Shown here: positions 20,954-30,620 of the stretch, piece by piece
How positions within the stretch are numbered: position 1 is the stretch's first letter
Layout of the letters: each line of letters begins with the position of its first letter
Assembly (NCBI RefSeq): GCF_022539665.2
Contig: NC_081338.1
Coordinates: 5,692,446 to 5,756,445, forward strand
Direction: 5' to 3'
DNA from: Daphnia carinata
Lineage: Eukaryota; Arthropoda; Branchiopoda; Diplostraca; Daphniidae
DNA length: 64,000 nt
Notes under the pieces: model-generated
Database searches by the model: none
What the model saw: the letters and a program-made list of their open reading frames with translations, nothing else
What the model was told of the DNA's origin: nothing
Translations under genes and position numbers: made by a program

Positions 20954-22560
20954 GTGAAAGGGGCAACAAGAGTTACATGGGTTTTAGATCCCGATCACTG
21001 TAATACTAGCCCAAAGATGGGGTTAAACATGGTGTACTGCAAAAAAAACAAACACATTTTTATATTATTTGGGATATATTGTTCTATTATCGTTTTCCCA
21101 GGAATTCAGTTTGTTACAAGTTGCCATGGATTGGCAGATGATGGTGTAAAGGGGCTGTTGCAATTGTTGGAGAAATTACAATCAAAATGGTGACGGCACA
21201 TTGATTCATAAGTGGTTAACATATGGAATCAAACTTGAAATTGGTAATCAGATGGCTTGACAATACTTGTATTCTATCAAGATTTTATGTTGTTCTTCCA
21301 TCTAACAGCTGACTGAAATTGGCAAAATAGGATTCATAAGCAAAGATTCTCAGGAAATTCTGTGGTGTTCTTTAACCAAGACTTGTGGGTTTTACAAGCC
21401 AGTACAGATTTGGCATCTGAAAGAAGGTGATTTTCTTTATTTCCTTTTTCTGAATAAAATTGGAAGTCCCTACAGTATGGGGATTAACTAATTATGACTT
21501 GCAATATTTATGTTTTTTGTAGACATTTTATTTGAATATCACCGATTACTTAAAAGATGATCAAAGTTGGTTTGGAGGTGACTTGGAGGCATTTCTAAAA
21601 GGCGATGAAAGTTGTGGTAGAACCAAAAGCCTGAATGAGTGTAGTGATTTGCTTGACTGTCAATTACAGGTATGGGATTCCAAGTATTGGCTTGGATTCA
21701 CAACAGTTTTTGGCCTTAAATTCTTGATTTTAATTAAGCTTCAGAGGTTGCGGTTTTAGATTTGTGATGATTCTGGACAGGGTTACAAGATTCAGGTCAT
21801 TTGCTCAGATAAGGGTATCAATGCATCTATGTAGGTAAATGATTCCGTTGTTTAAAACATTTAAAGCACCTGTTGATATTAACAGCAGAGCAAAATAGTA
21901 ATGAGACAAACAGAAACAGCATGATTCTTTGTTACAAAATAAGAAAATGAGTAAATATGTTTGTATATTGACTTACATATGTATTATTATATAGATTCGC
22001 TCGTCGGAAACAAGCCTTTATTGTGAAATTTTATTTATTTATTTTTGGTTTCAAAACAATGCAGACGAAGGCGGGCAGCAATGCCAGTTCTCTTCCTGTC
22101 GGCGGTGGCGTTTGGAACCGTCCAGTGACGTGGGACCTGCGGAATAGTCGAGCAGAAAGAGCTTTCATTTTTGTTTTAACCAGCACAGCAGGTCAGAATA
22201 AAAGTGTTCCTATGTTAAGCATCAATAATTCTAACAGAGATTTGGTGAATCACCAAATCGCAATAGAGTTAAAACAGCAATTAGTATTCCTTTTCTCGTA
22301 TTTCTCGAAAGAAATTAACCTATCCACTGAGGAACGAACAGTACACAGGGTGTTGTCGAAGAGGGACACGTGGATAAGGCAATGTTTCTCGCCGACCAAC
22401 CATGTAAAAAAGTTGGTGGGTTCCTTTTATTGTAAATAGGTGAAATCGCTGAAAGATTTGTTTTTTATTTGTTTTATTATAGTGGTGATCCAGCAAAAAG
22501 CAAGGTTCTGTTTAACATTGGGGACAAGACAGCTAAAACAATCAGCTTGTAAAAAGAAAA
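20954..22560 (+). pseudogene. Unrecognised multi-exon gene or gene relic
   Basis: Several short stretches read as protein on the plus strand with splice borders between them. About 21331-21427 gives GFISKDSQEILWCSLTKTCG. About 21524-21670 gives NITDYLKDDQSWFGGDLEAF and ends CSDLLDCQLQ at a GT donor. About 21761-21830 gives ICDDSGQGYKIQVICSDKG and then meets a TAG stop. About 22062-22411 gives GGGVWNRPVTWDLRNSRAER. About 22482-22551 gives GDPAKSKVLFNIGDKTAKTI and a stop, in phase with the previous piece. No family is recognised and at least one stop interrupts the chain, so a decayed gene or two partial genes are possible. Confidence 0.3.
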
Positions 22561-22897
22561 CCAGTACGTAACTTAAATTAAAATTCATTGGGGGAAGACT
22601 TTAGGATGAATTACATTTGTTTGTTGTTTGTTCCTGCAGTGTTTTGTAAGGTATGTTTGAAGGATTGAAGATCTTTCTGCCAAGAAGTTATTGCTTTTAG
22701 TGGAAATAAGTCATCAGTGAGGACAAAGTGATGGGCTTGAATTGAGTTTCCCATCAAAAGTGTCGCAAAAGGGTGTATCCAGCAGATTGATTCATCAGTT
22801 GAAACAAAAACAAAACATTTAAAGTTCTAGACAATGCTTTTGAGCAATGTTGTAATCGTAACATTTATTTCCCCCCCCTATTAAGTGGTTTTGCATA
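22561..22897. other. Intergenic AT-rich sequence
   Basis: No ORF, hairpin or repeat seen apart from a short poly-C near 22872. Directly precedes the duplicated block at 22898. Confidence 0.3.
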
Positions 22898-24000
22898 GAG
22901 GTATTATAAAAACAATCTTTATTTTATGTTTTTCTTTCAGGATTTTGGTTTGCTGCTGTTCCTGGATGGACAATGAAAAACTGAAGCAATACCCTTTTAA
23001 GCTGGCAACTCACGTTCAAACTCATTTGGCATGAAGATATCATTTATTTGGGAATATTTGTTCACGTAAATACAAGTATTTGTGTAGGGTTTTCCTCATT
23101 TGGGACTTATACACCAAACATTTTTTATTCTTTAGGGTTTGTCGGATATGTGTAGGCGGCTTCAACACTTGGGATCTAGCAGTTATTACACTGGTGGTGT
23201 TGGCCCCATGAATCTTATTTTTTTTTTTTAAGCTGGGGAAGATACAGTGAGTATTTGGTAATTAAAATTCCCTAAGGAGTTTGCAAATAATCAAATAATT
23301 CTTCTTTGAAGTGCAGTTAGTTTCGTGGAAAAAAACTCTACATACAGCAAATAAGAGTCAACTTCAAACTGTAGGAAAAGAGATGATATAGGGGCAAAAC
23401 TTGATTTTGAGTGAAGACAAATCTTCAAAAAGCCATCGCCTGTATCGCTATCTGTGTGCGTCGTTAGCATTGGGTAACCTGATGATTTTTTCTATTCGGA
23501 ATCAAATTACATCGTTTTCTTCGAATGGCAGGATTGGTAGCGGAAAATTTCATGAATTATCGGAATGATTCTTTGTCATGGCAATTTTAAATCACATGGA
23601 ATCCATTACAAGTTTAAACGGTAGGTATCATCGTCAGTGACAGGTAACAATTGGCTTGCCAAACAAGAGTTTTTGTTATTTCAGGTCCGTCAAACGGTAT
23701 AGCCACTTCTATTCGATAACTGTTGTTTTACTACTTCGTTCCATTTAAGAATACCAACTTTAGCACCTTTGAAGCCAAAAAACTAAAATACTAAGTTTCA
23801 CGTAAAAGTGAATGTGATCTACGCAGTTCTCGTTAAACTTTGTAGCAAAATCGTGTGTAGCTTTTTATATTCTGATTTGAGTAGAACATGAAATAAGGCT
23901 GATATTTTGTTTGAAAAATTTGGCTAAGAGTTTTGACATGGAATTCAATGAAATTTCTGAGGACAGAACCGTATATGGCAGTACAAGAAAAACAGCGTAA
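22898..24000. repeat. Duplicated ~1.1-kb block, copy A
   Basis: Matches 32500-33640 along its length in the same orientation. Shared landmarks include AAAACAATCTTTATTTTATG, AATATTTGTTCACGTAAATA, TGTGTGCGTCGTTAGCATT and GTTTCACGTAAAAGTGAAT. Divergence is moderate with small indels; copy B has an extra TCGAAGTTATCGAATAGAAG insertion near 33332. No intact protein is encoded. It could be a transposon-derived repeat or a segmental duplication. Confidence 0.85.
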
Positions 24001-24965
24001 AGTATATGCTTTAGTGTTATATGTGTGCAAGTACTGTTTTCTTCCTTTTTTAAAACTGTTTTATATGGATCTCAAAAGATTTTCTGATGGCATGTGTGTA
24101 GACGTTATCTCTGAATCTGAAAATAAACATTTGTTTATACAATCCGCGTTGCTTGTAAATTAGGATAACAGATGGCGCCACCGTTGCCTCTGTGTTGTGA
24201 AAAAACTACGTGTTACAAGTGATACTCGTGCCCGAAAATTCTTAAATCTTAACAATGTAATTTCCCATTGATAATTTTTATCAAATTTATTGGTGTGTAC
24301 ATAAAGTATTGGAAGTTTTTTATTATTTTCTGTGTTTCTGAAGTGAGAAACATCAAGTGGATTATTTTTGTGCGATGAGAAAATTTGCAATCAGCTTGGC
24401 CAGCTACGAAATCCAAAAGCTATTTGCAACCTACTATTTTTACATTCTACCATGCTATTCAGTTGCACTGCGTTGAGAGGTATTAAAAATGAATTGGCAT
24501 TCAGAATCCAATAGCCATGATTCTGTTTTTCAGATGTAGTTGGTGAAACGTTAATAGCAAAGGATACTGACCATGAAGAAAAATTAGAAATGACACAAGC
24601 CATATGAGTTGGAATACTATCATGCCAATGAAATCATTCTGCCACCTGTTCTTTGTTCATCACATCATTCAGTTATGTGTGAGAAGGGCAATCTATGTGG
24701 TGTTTCAAATCATTTCTACGTAGCCCATTAAGTGGCAGGATTTTGTGTTGTGGAGTATGGTATTTGACGTAGATTTTGTCAATCGGTATCACATTGGCAT
24801 GGTAATGCGTTTATTTGTAGCTCGTGGAACTAAAACTCAAAAGGATGCTGTCTGCAAAGAAAATTCCCAACAATGCATCAATGGATTGGATACCTCACAT
24901 CATTCTTAGACTCTTTGCCCACTCATCATCTCTTCAGTTTTAATCTGGTAGAAGCAGTCTGTTCC
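24001..24965. other. Gene-poor spacer
   Basis: Short overlapping frames on both strands (for example 23933-24163 plus, 24160-24603 minus) have no family resemblance. No tRNA, inverted repeat or conserved motif seen. It lies between copy A of the 1.1-kb repeat and the minisatellite. Confidence 0.35.
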
Positions 24966-25051
24966 TCTATATAGTGTTGTCAACGGTTAACAAACAATAT
25001 TTTTGCAGCATCCCTTCTACTTTGCAATTCAACATACGTCTACGCTTTGGC

Positions 25052-25325
25052 CGTCGCCCCGTCTTCGCCTCGCCCGTCGCCCCGTCTTCGCCTCGCCCGT
25101 CGCCCCGTCTTCGCCTCGCCCGTCGCCCCGTCTTCGCCTCGCCCGTCGCCCCGTCTTCGCCTCGCCCGTCGCCCGTCGCCCCGTCTTCGCCTCGCCCGTC
25201 GCCCCGTCTTCGCCTCGCCCGTCGCCCCGTCTTCGCCTCGCCCGTCGCCCCGTCTTCGCCTCGCCCGTCGCCCCGTCTTCGCCTCGCCCGTCGCCCCGTC
25301 TTCGCCTCGCCCGTCGCCCGTCGCC
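25052..25325. repeat. 23-bp GC-rich minisatellite, 11 copies
   Basis: Unit CGTCGCCCCGTCTTCGCCT+CGCC, period 23. Five near-identical copies are followed by an extra 7-bp CGTCGCC, then six more copies and a second extra 7-bp unit, giving a higher-order 5+6 structure. It decays after 25325 into related CGCCACGTC-type sequence up to about 25410. Because no unit contains a stop codon in any frame and 23 is not a multiple of 3, long frames appear on both strands; these are artefacts, not genes. Confidence 0.95.
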
Positions 25326-25463
25326 ACGTCTTCTCTTCACCTGTCGCGCCATCATCGCCTCGCCCGTCGCCTCGTGGTCGCCACGTCATCGCCACGTCAT
25401 CGCCTGTTCTTTATGGTATATTTGTATTTTGTAGTGTGTAATTGTAGTGCTAATTAACACGCT

Positions 25464-25768
25464 GGCTGCCACGCCACTTTTATCCCCTTTTTTTTTTAGC
25501 TGTATAGGGACGGGCCGCGCTGTTCTGCCTCATGGCCTATCTGCCATGAGGTGGAGCAGTTGCCACTGCCCAAGATTGGCCGTAAGGCTTGTTAGGCAAC
25601 GCACCATAGGGACTCCCTTTTCCCGATGTGTGGTGGAGACCTGGGGTGTGCGTTCCCACAACGGTCTCCATCATCATGTCAGCCCGGACTTGTCAGCGGG
25701 CAAGTCCCCCTTGGTCGCTATCCTTCCGATAGCGACGTAGCTAATGTAGATTTAGTGGCGTGGCAGCC
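25464..25768. mobile_element. 305-bp hairpin-rich element with 15-bp perfect terminal inverted repeats
   Basis: The left end 25464-25478 (GGCTGCCACGCCACT) is the exact reverse complement of the right end 25754-25768. Inside are successive perfect stems: CTCATGGC/GCCATGAG (25529-25536/25543-25550), GGAGACC/GGTCTCC (25635-25641/25663-25669), GGACTTG/CAAGTCC (25686-25692/25701-25707) and GTCGCTATC/GATAGCGAC (25714-25722/25728-25736). It could be a MITE-type foldback transposon or a structured RNA gene. No clear target-site duplication is visible. Confidence 0.55.
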
Positions 25769-25919
25769 AACCTGTTAGTTAGTTATGTATGTATATATTG
25801 TATTGTATTTTAAAATGTAAATATTAGCGGTGGATTTGAGGGTGGATGGAGGGACAATAAAATGCTTCATATTTATATGAATTTTGTTTTTATGTTTATC
25901 ACTTTATCTATCAACTGTT

Positions 25920-25985
25920 TTGGGAATCGAACCCTGAACCATCGGTACACCAGTCCAATGCTTTACCGTTAAGCCAACGACAACA
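25920..25985 (-). repeat. tRNA-like / SINE-head sequence (minus strand)
   Basis: Read on the minus strand, TGGCTTAACGGTAAAGC resembles a pol III A box and GGGTTCGATTCC a B box, 35-45 nt apart. The anticodon arm would be ATTGG/CCGAT with a nine-base loop, so it is not a normal tRNA. Likely a tRNA-derived SINE head or decayed tRNA. Confidence 0.45.
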
Positions 25986-26071
25986 TTACAATGTTAATAA
26001 TTTCTTCCTAAAAGACCTTGTTTAAGCTGCATACGTACATATGCTTTCAAATTTGGATTAGTGTACATACA

Positions 26072-26145
26072 GTACCAAATGTCTCAGTGGTAGAGCGCAG
26101 GACTGTGATGTCAGATGTCTGAGGTTCGAGTCCCAATGTAGCAAT
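26072..26145 (+). repeat. tRNA-like / SINE-head sequence (plus strand)
   Basis: TCTCAGTGGTAGAGCGC (A-box and D-arm-like) followed by GAGGTTCGAGTCCCAA (B box). The acceptor and anticodon stems do not pair properly, so a functional tRNA is unlikely. It lies between the two hairpin-rich elements. Confidence 0.5.
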
Positions 26146-26340
26146 GTAAATGAGTATAATGTGGAAAAGTGACAGCTCAGGAAATTGACAAAAACAAATA
26201 AAGCACAGCAAAAAAGAAAAACGTTGATGAATGTAATGTGTGAACACAGCTAACACAGCCAATGAAAGCAACAAATTTTGCAAAAAATATTTTATAAAAA
26301 AAATTTTATTGACAATTCTCTGCACATTACAATTATTTTT

Positions 26341-26653
26341 GCAACTTTAAAAAGGCACAATAGCCCTTTCAAAAGTTGCCGTCAACCCAGGCAGGGGGAG
26401 ACACTGCCTTGTTGACCCACCGGGGAGATTACCCGGTGATTGGCTAAGAGAAGCCGGAAGAAGAGCTGAAGATTTGGAACATTTTTACAGGAGCGATTAA
26501 CCTTTAGTTCGGATTTGTGGGCAGCCACGTCACCCTCCGTGAACACATCATCGGACGAAGCGGCACCCCACGTCCCCTTTCCGGCCAGAGCCCTCCAAAC
26601 CTCGGTATATGTTGTTTTTATATATACCGTACAGTAGGGGCATGACCCCCTAC
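26341..26653. other. Second hairpin-rich element
   Basis: A chain of perfect or near-perfect stems: GCAACTTT/AAAGTTGC (26341-26379), GTCAAC/GTTGAC (26381-26416) enclosing GGCAG/CTGCC, CACCGGG/CCCGGTG (26418-26438), GGCT/AGCC (26442-26455), CGGTATAT/ATATACCG (26603-26629) and GTAGGGG/CCCCTAC (26634-26653). No protein-coding signal. The density of stems suggests a folded RNA or foldback element, possibly related in type to the element at 25464. Confidence 0.4.
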
Positions 26654-27192
26654 GGGCTTATTATGAGTCAAGGGGAAACGGGGCTTCAGAAAAGAAGGGA
26701 GCCCAGATATGCACTTCAATTTTTTTAATATCAAATACCGTCTGGGGAATCCGAATTAAGTATAGAAATGTCATGTCATCCATCCAATCAATACAATTTA
26801 TTCAGTGTCTTGCCCCAACCAAGAATCTTTTCAGATCCAATGTTACTATTAACCTATATTGAGAAAAGAAAAACAACACCGTTAAACATATCAATTGTTG
26901 ATCATGTAACTTACATGACTCATAGATTCAACTTCTGGTGGAAGCTTGGGAAAGGACATACAAATTGCAGATTAACATCATTGTATAAGGTTCTTGAATG
27001 ATAAACTAGCACCTGTAGAACGTTGCATTGTTGATAGTTGTGTTCCCAGTACATGAAAATCCTTGCCTATTGGATAAAATTTTTTTTGGTTGATTAGACC
27101 TGGTTGGCAAAACGGAGGAGAAATTCTTCGTCATAAATTTAAAATTATTTGAAGAAAAATCCTTTCATACCTAAAGAGTCCATGTATGATGT

Positions 27193-28187
27193 TCATCTCT
27201 GCAATGGCAGCAAAATTAAAACATCTTTAGGGCCATTTAAGTACCCAATTTCCCCAACACTCTGAACATAAAGGACAAGTTGTTCTTTAGACAGAGAAGC
27301 AGAATTGTTTGAGGCTTCTAGCTGTGACAGAACTATAAAGGATTGCTGTTGTACTGGATTCATTAACACAAGATGGTACTTCTCATTAGGCAATTTGCAT
27401 TACTCTATTAATTTACCTCACACCTTAACGGTAATGCACTCTCAGTGTTTTTTCATCTGTAGGCTCACTCTTCCATCCTGTAACACTTCCAGACTTGACT
27501 TGATCCCCCCCGCTAAAATTCTGTGAATGCAAAATAATAGCATTAAAAATACTTTTTCGATAGACAAAGAACGGGGAAGTACCTAATCCATGTTTTAGGT
27601 TGAACTCATGCCATTTCTGTGTTTCCATACCACACCCATTTTCCGCCCAAATACAGTACCACAATTCTTCAGTTCCTTCGCTGCATGGACTTATTACTAA
27701 CAATTCTTTTAGTGCAGCACTAACAGAATTTAAATTTAACACACTGTCAGGTGGTGGACTGAATAACTAAACAATAAATAATTGTTTGTTAAAATTCTAT
27801 ACTTATTTGGAATTCTTATTTGGAAAGTTTAGGCACCTGACTGTGTTCACCTAATGCCAACTCATCCTCACGTTCAGTTAGGGATGAGTTTTGAAAAACC
27901 TCCTTCACTGTTTGGAAACTGTTTTGTTCCAATTTGTTCTTTTCCCCTAGCTGAGCTTGTAGACTCAAAAATTTGAGCTACAAAACACTAATGAATAAAA
28001 GCAAATAAATAGAATCATTACGTATTAGGCCTACCATCCTTAGCTTCGTTGTTATCTAATATTTTGTGTTGTTCCAATAACTGGGCCTGCAGCTTCATTA
28101 TTTGATCTAATAAACAATAATTAATAATTGAAAACCAATATAATAATGTTTATACTTACCACTTTTTTGTTTTATTATCTTATCCAT
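27193..28187 (-). pseudogene. Unrecognised multi-exon gene, probably decayed
   Basis: Minus-strand exons with good splice borders: 28160-28187 (start MDKIIKQKS), about 28039-28109 (MKLQAQLLEQHKILDNNEAK), about 27838-27980 (LKFLSLQAQLGEKNKLEQNS), about 27580-27765 (ALKELLVISPCSEGTEELWY) and about 27420-27522 (GGDQVKSGSVTGWKSEPTDE), with a further open piece 27193-27393. Intron phases conflict between the second and third exons and before the fifth exon, where joining gives immediate stops. Two short helical or coiled-coil segments are visible. Family unknown. Either a pseudogene or a gene with splice sites I have misread. Confidence 0.35.
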
Positions 28188-30480
28188 TTTTCAATTGCTC
28201 CTCCAGCCACGCAGTTTTCTCCAGCCACGCTGCTCAATTAAATGCAAATGGCATACAATTAACTGAAATTGCATACATACTTGTAATAACGAAACCGACG
28301 GGTAGATGGCTACGGGTGGAAAAAAGAGAAAAAAGTGTGATTTTTTTTTTCCGCCATTTTTTTTTTTTTTTTTCATGTAAAACGGATTGCCATATTTCAT
28401 CGAAATTTCTGCCAATTTTGTATGTGCTTCTTGTGGTAATTTTTTATTCACAAAATTACTTACGGCCATCTGGCGACACCGAAAATTTGGCTGCATCCGC
28501 TGGCGTTGCGTCACTGTCGGATCTGATGTTGATATCCTGCTAGCATGTTCCTAGAAAAGTCGGAAGCAAAAAAATCGAATGTTTCCGGCTTTTCATACTT
28601 CTGTTGCGTACTAAAGGCTTGCAGTACAGTTTCTAGTATAGGGTAATCAAATGTTAGTATTGATTAATTCCTGTTTAAATTTAAACAGAGACTCAAAACA
28701 GGATCAACCTATTGATTATCCAAAAAGAACATGGTCTGGAAGAAGAAAGTTTACTCTATCTGCTCAAGCTCAGTCAGGCCCGCCACCATGGTGAATGGAT
28801 TGCTTCTTCTTATGTAAAAAACTGCAACAAGTGTGACTAGACAATCAAAATCATATCAAGTTTGTTGGCATAGAGACTATCCAGTTTTTGGCCCCTAGGT
28901 ACATGGTTTATTAAATTTTGTTTATTACAGTAACAAAAGAAGAGGCAATTTTTGTGAAACCATGTTGAATGAAGCCAAATATTCTGATGCTGCTCTCAGC
29001 CTAAGAAATGTTGATACTCTGTGTTCCAGCTAGTAAGCCATCTGTTCATTTGAAAAACAAACAAGTAAACACGATTGGCTGGAACATTGATAATTTCTTC
29101 AAATTAAATTTTACACAAGGTAACAGCAAGAAGAAATGTTGTTTCTCTACTACTTTTGGGGACTAACACTACAGCCAATTGCACACCACAACTTCAGAAT
29201 ACTAAGAAATACTAAAAGCAATGTTGTATTTGACATTATTTCAGTGCAATTATAAGAAAACAGCTGGATATTGGACACAGCTGATAGTAGTTATGCTAAT
29301 TATAGTCCACCATATATAAATATATTTATGAATAAGCAATTATTATTCAATTACATAATAGTAATATATTTCACACATATACAATGTATTATGCTAAAAT
29401 AATTTGGGTATTTCAAATGTAACATGTTTATTAATTATTAGTGATATATATATTATTCATCAGTTAATTATTTATCTGGTTATTTATTAATATGGTTATT
29501 TACTATGATATACTTTTGTTAGTGTTTATTAGTAACTTTCCTGAAGTTGTAGTTTATGAATTATACAATTATTATCCAATAATAATTATACAATCGTATC
29601 GACTTATTCGAATTAACAAAATTTTATAGTTAAAAATTTTTTAATTAATTTATAATAAAAAACAGTAAATTTAAATCGGTTATTAACACTTGTTACTACC
29701 TCCATTCTTCATCTTTTCCTTCCTTCATCCTTTTCATTCCATTTGTCGCAGGCGCAACAATATATTTGCTCACAAACACCTTCGGTTACTATTTACCCAA
29801 AATTTTTAAGTGCCAATCTAGAAAGTCAGAGACTGGGTAACAAAATAATTTTAGTTATTAACTACCTTACTAGACCAAGAAATCCATTGTACAGGGTTTG
29901 ATTGAGGAAATGAGTCTAGGTGTGGGAATGAAGACAAATCTACAAAACAAACAATACTTAGAATTCAGCTTTTATAGAAGTTCTAAAACTTTCCTTGCAA
30001 AGAAACTGTACCTGAGAAAACCATTCAAAGTCCACCACCAGCCCATGAAGCATGCTTTATCTATAAGATAAATTTATTTTAAAACATGAAGAACACAGCA
30101 AATAAGTAAACCAAAACAAAACACCAAACATACCTGAAACTCAAATGCCCATTCTCATCCAATAGTATAACAGCCCTGGAAATGCCATGTAGGAAACAAT
30201 TACACAACTCTTACTTATAAATCTGAAACGAAATGTTTAATACATTTGAGAATTAGCGGAAAAATGGATATGTTATACATCTAGCTATAGATCTGAAAGC
30301 AAGTTGATTACACTTTCATGAAACAGAGACATTGCTTGACGTAAGTACCTAGGATCCATTAACATCTTGAAAATCTATTCCATAGAAATCAGCTCGAATA
30401 TTTGCAAGGCGTTGTGAACATCAGACAGAAAGTTTCCAAAAATTGTATAAACACCCTCGGAAGTGGCCACACACACCAAG
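28188..30480. other. AT-rich intergenic region
   Basis: No convincing gene. A 107-codon minus frame at 28191-28514 (SNFVNKKLPQEAHTKLAEIS) is unsupported and interrupted by poly-Lys from a homopolymer. Around 28610-28660 the sequence resembles 38507-38560. The stretch 29280-29680 is very AT-rich, with TATATTTATGAATAA-like runs. Confidence 0.4.
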
Positions 30481-30620
30481 TCGCTAACAGAGCCGACGAT
30501 AAAAAAAAGGCGAAAGAAACGTGACGAATCCACCACCACAATGGCGGCGAAAAATACAGGAATACACCCGGTACTGTACTTAAGAAGGCGAACCCACCTG
30601 CATTGTTGCCTAATGAAAAA
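30480..30620. repeat. Short dispersed repeat, copy 1
   Basis: Shares AATGGCGGCGAAAAAT and CATTGTTGCCTAAT with 38205-38320 and, more weakly, with 31165-31295, all in the same orientation. A hydrophobic 147-codon minus frame overlapping this block is a by-product of its composition. Confidence 0.6.

Noticed and set aside
21500-22440. Transposase or reverse-transcriptase gene in the repeat-rich middle
   Set aside because: No DDE/DDD, YADD-type or RNase H motifs could be found in any of the open segments.
25052-25325. CRISPR array
   Set aside because: Repeats are contiguous 23-bp units without unique spacers, in a eukaryotic genome; this is a minisatellite.
24967-25457. Long Arg/Ser/Pro- or Gly/Asp-rich open frames on both strands
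   Set aside because: They are produced by a 23-bp tandem repeat that contains no stop codon in any frame; no start context, splice or family support.
26072-26145. Functional tRNA gene
   Set aside because: A and B boxes are present but the anticodon and acceptor stems do not pair; treated as tRNA-derived repeat.
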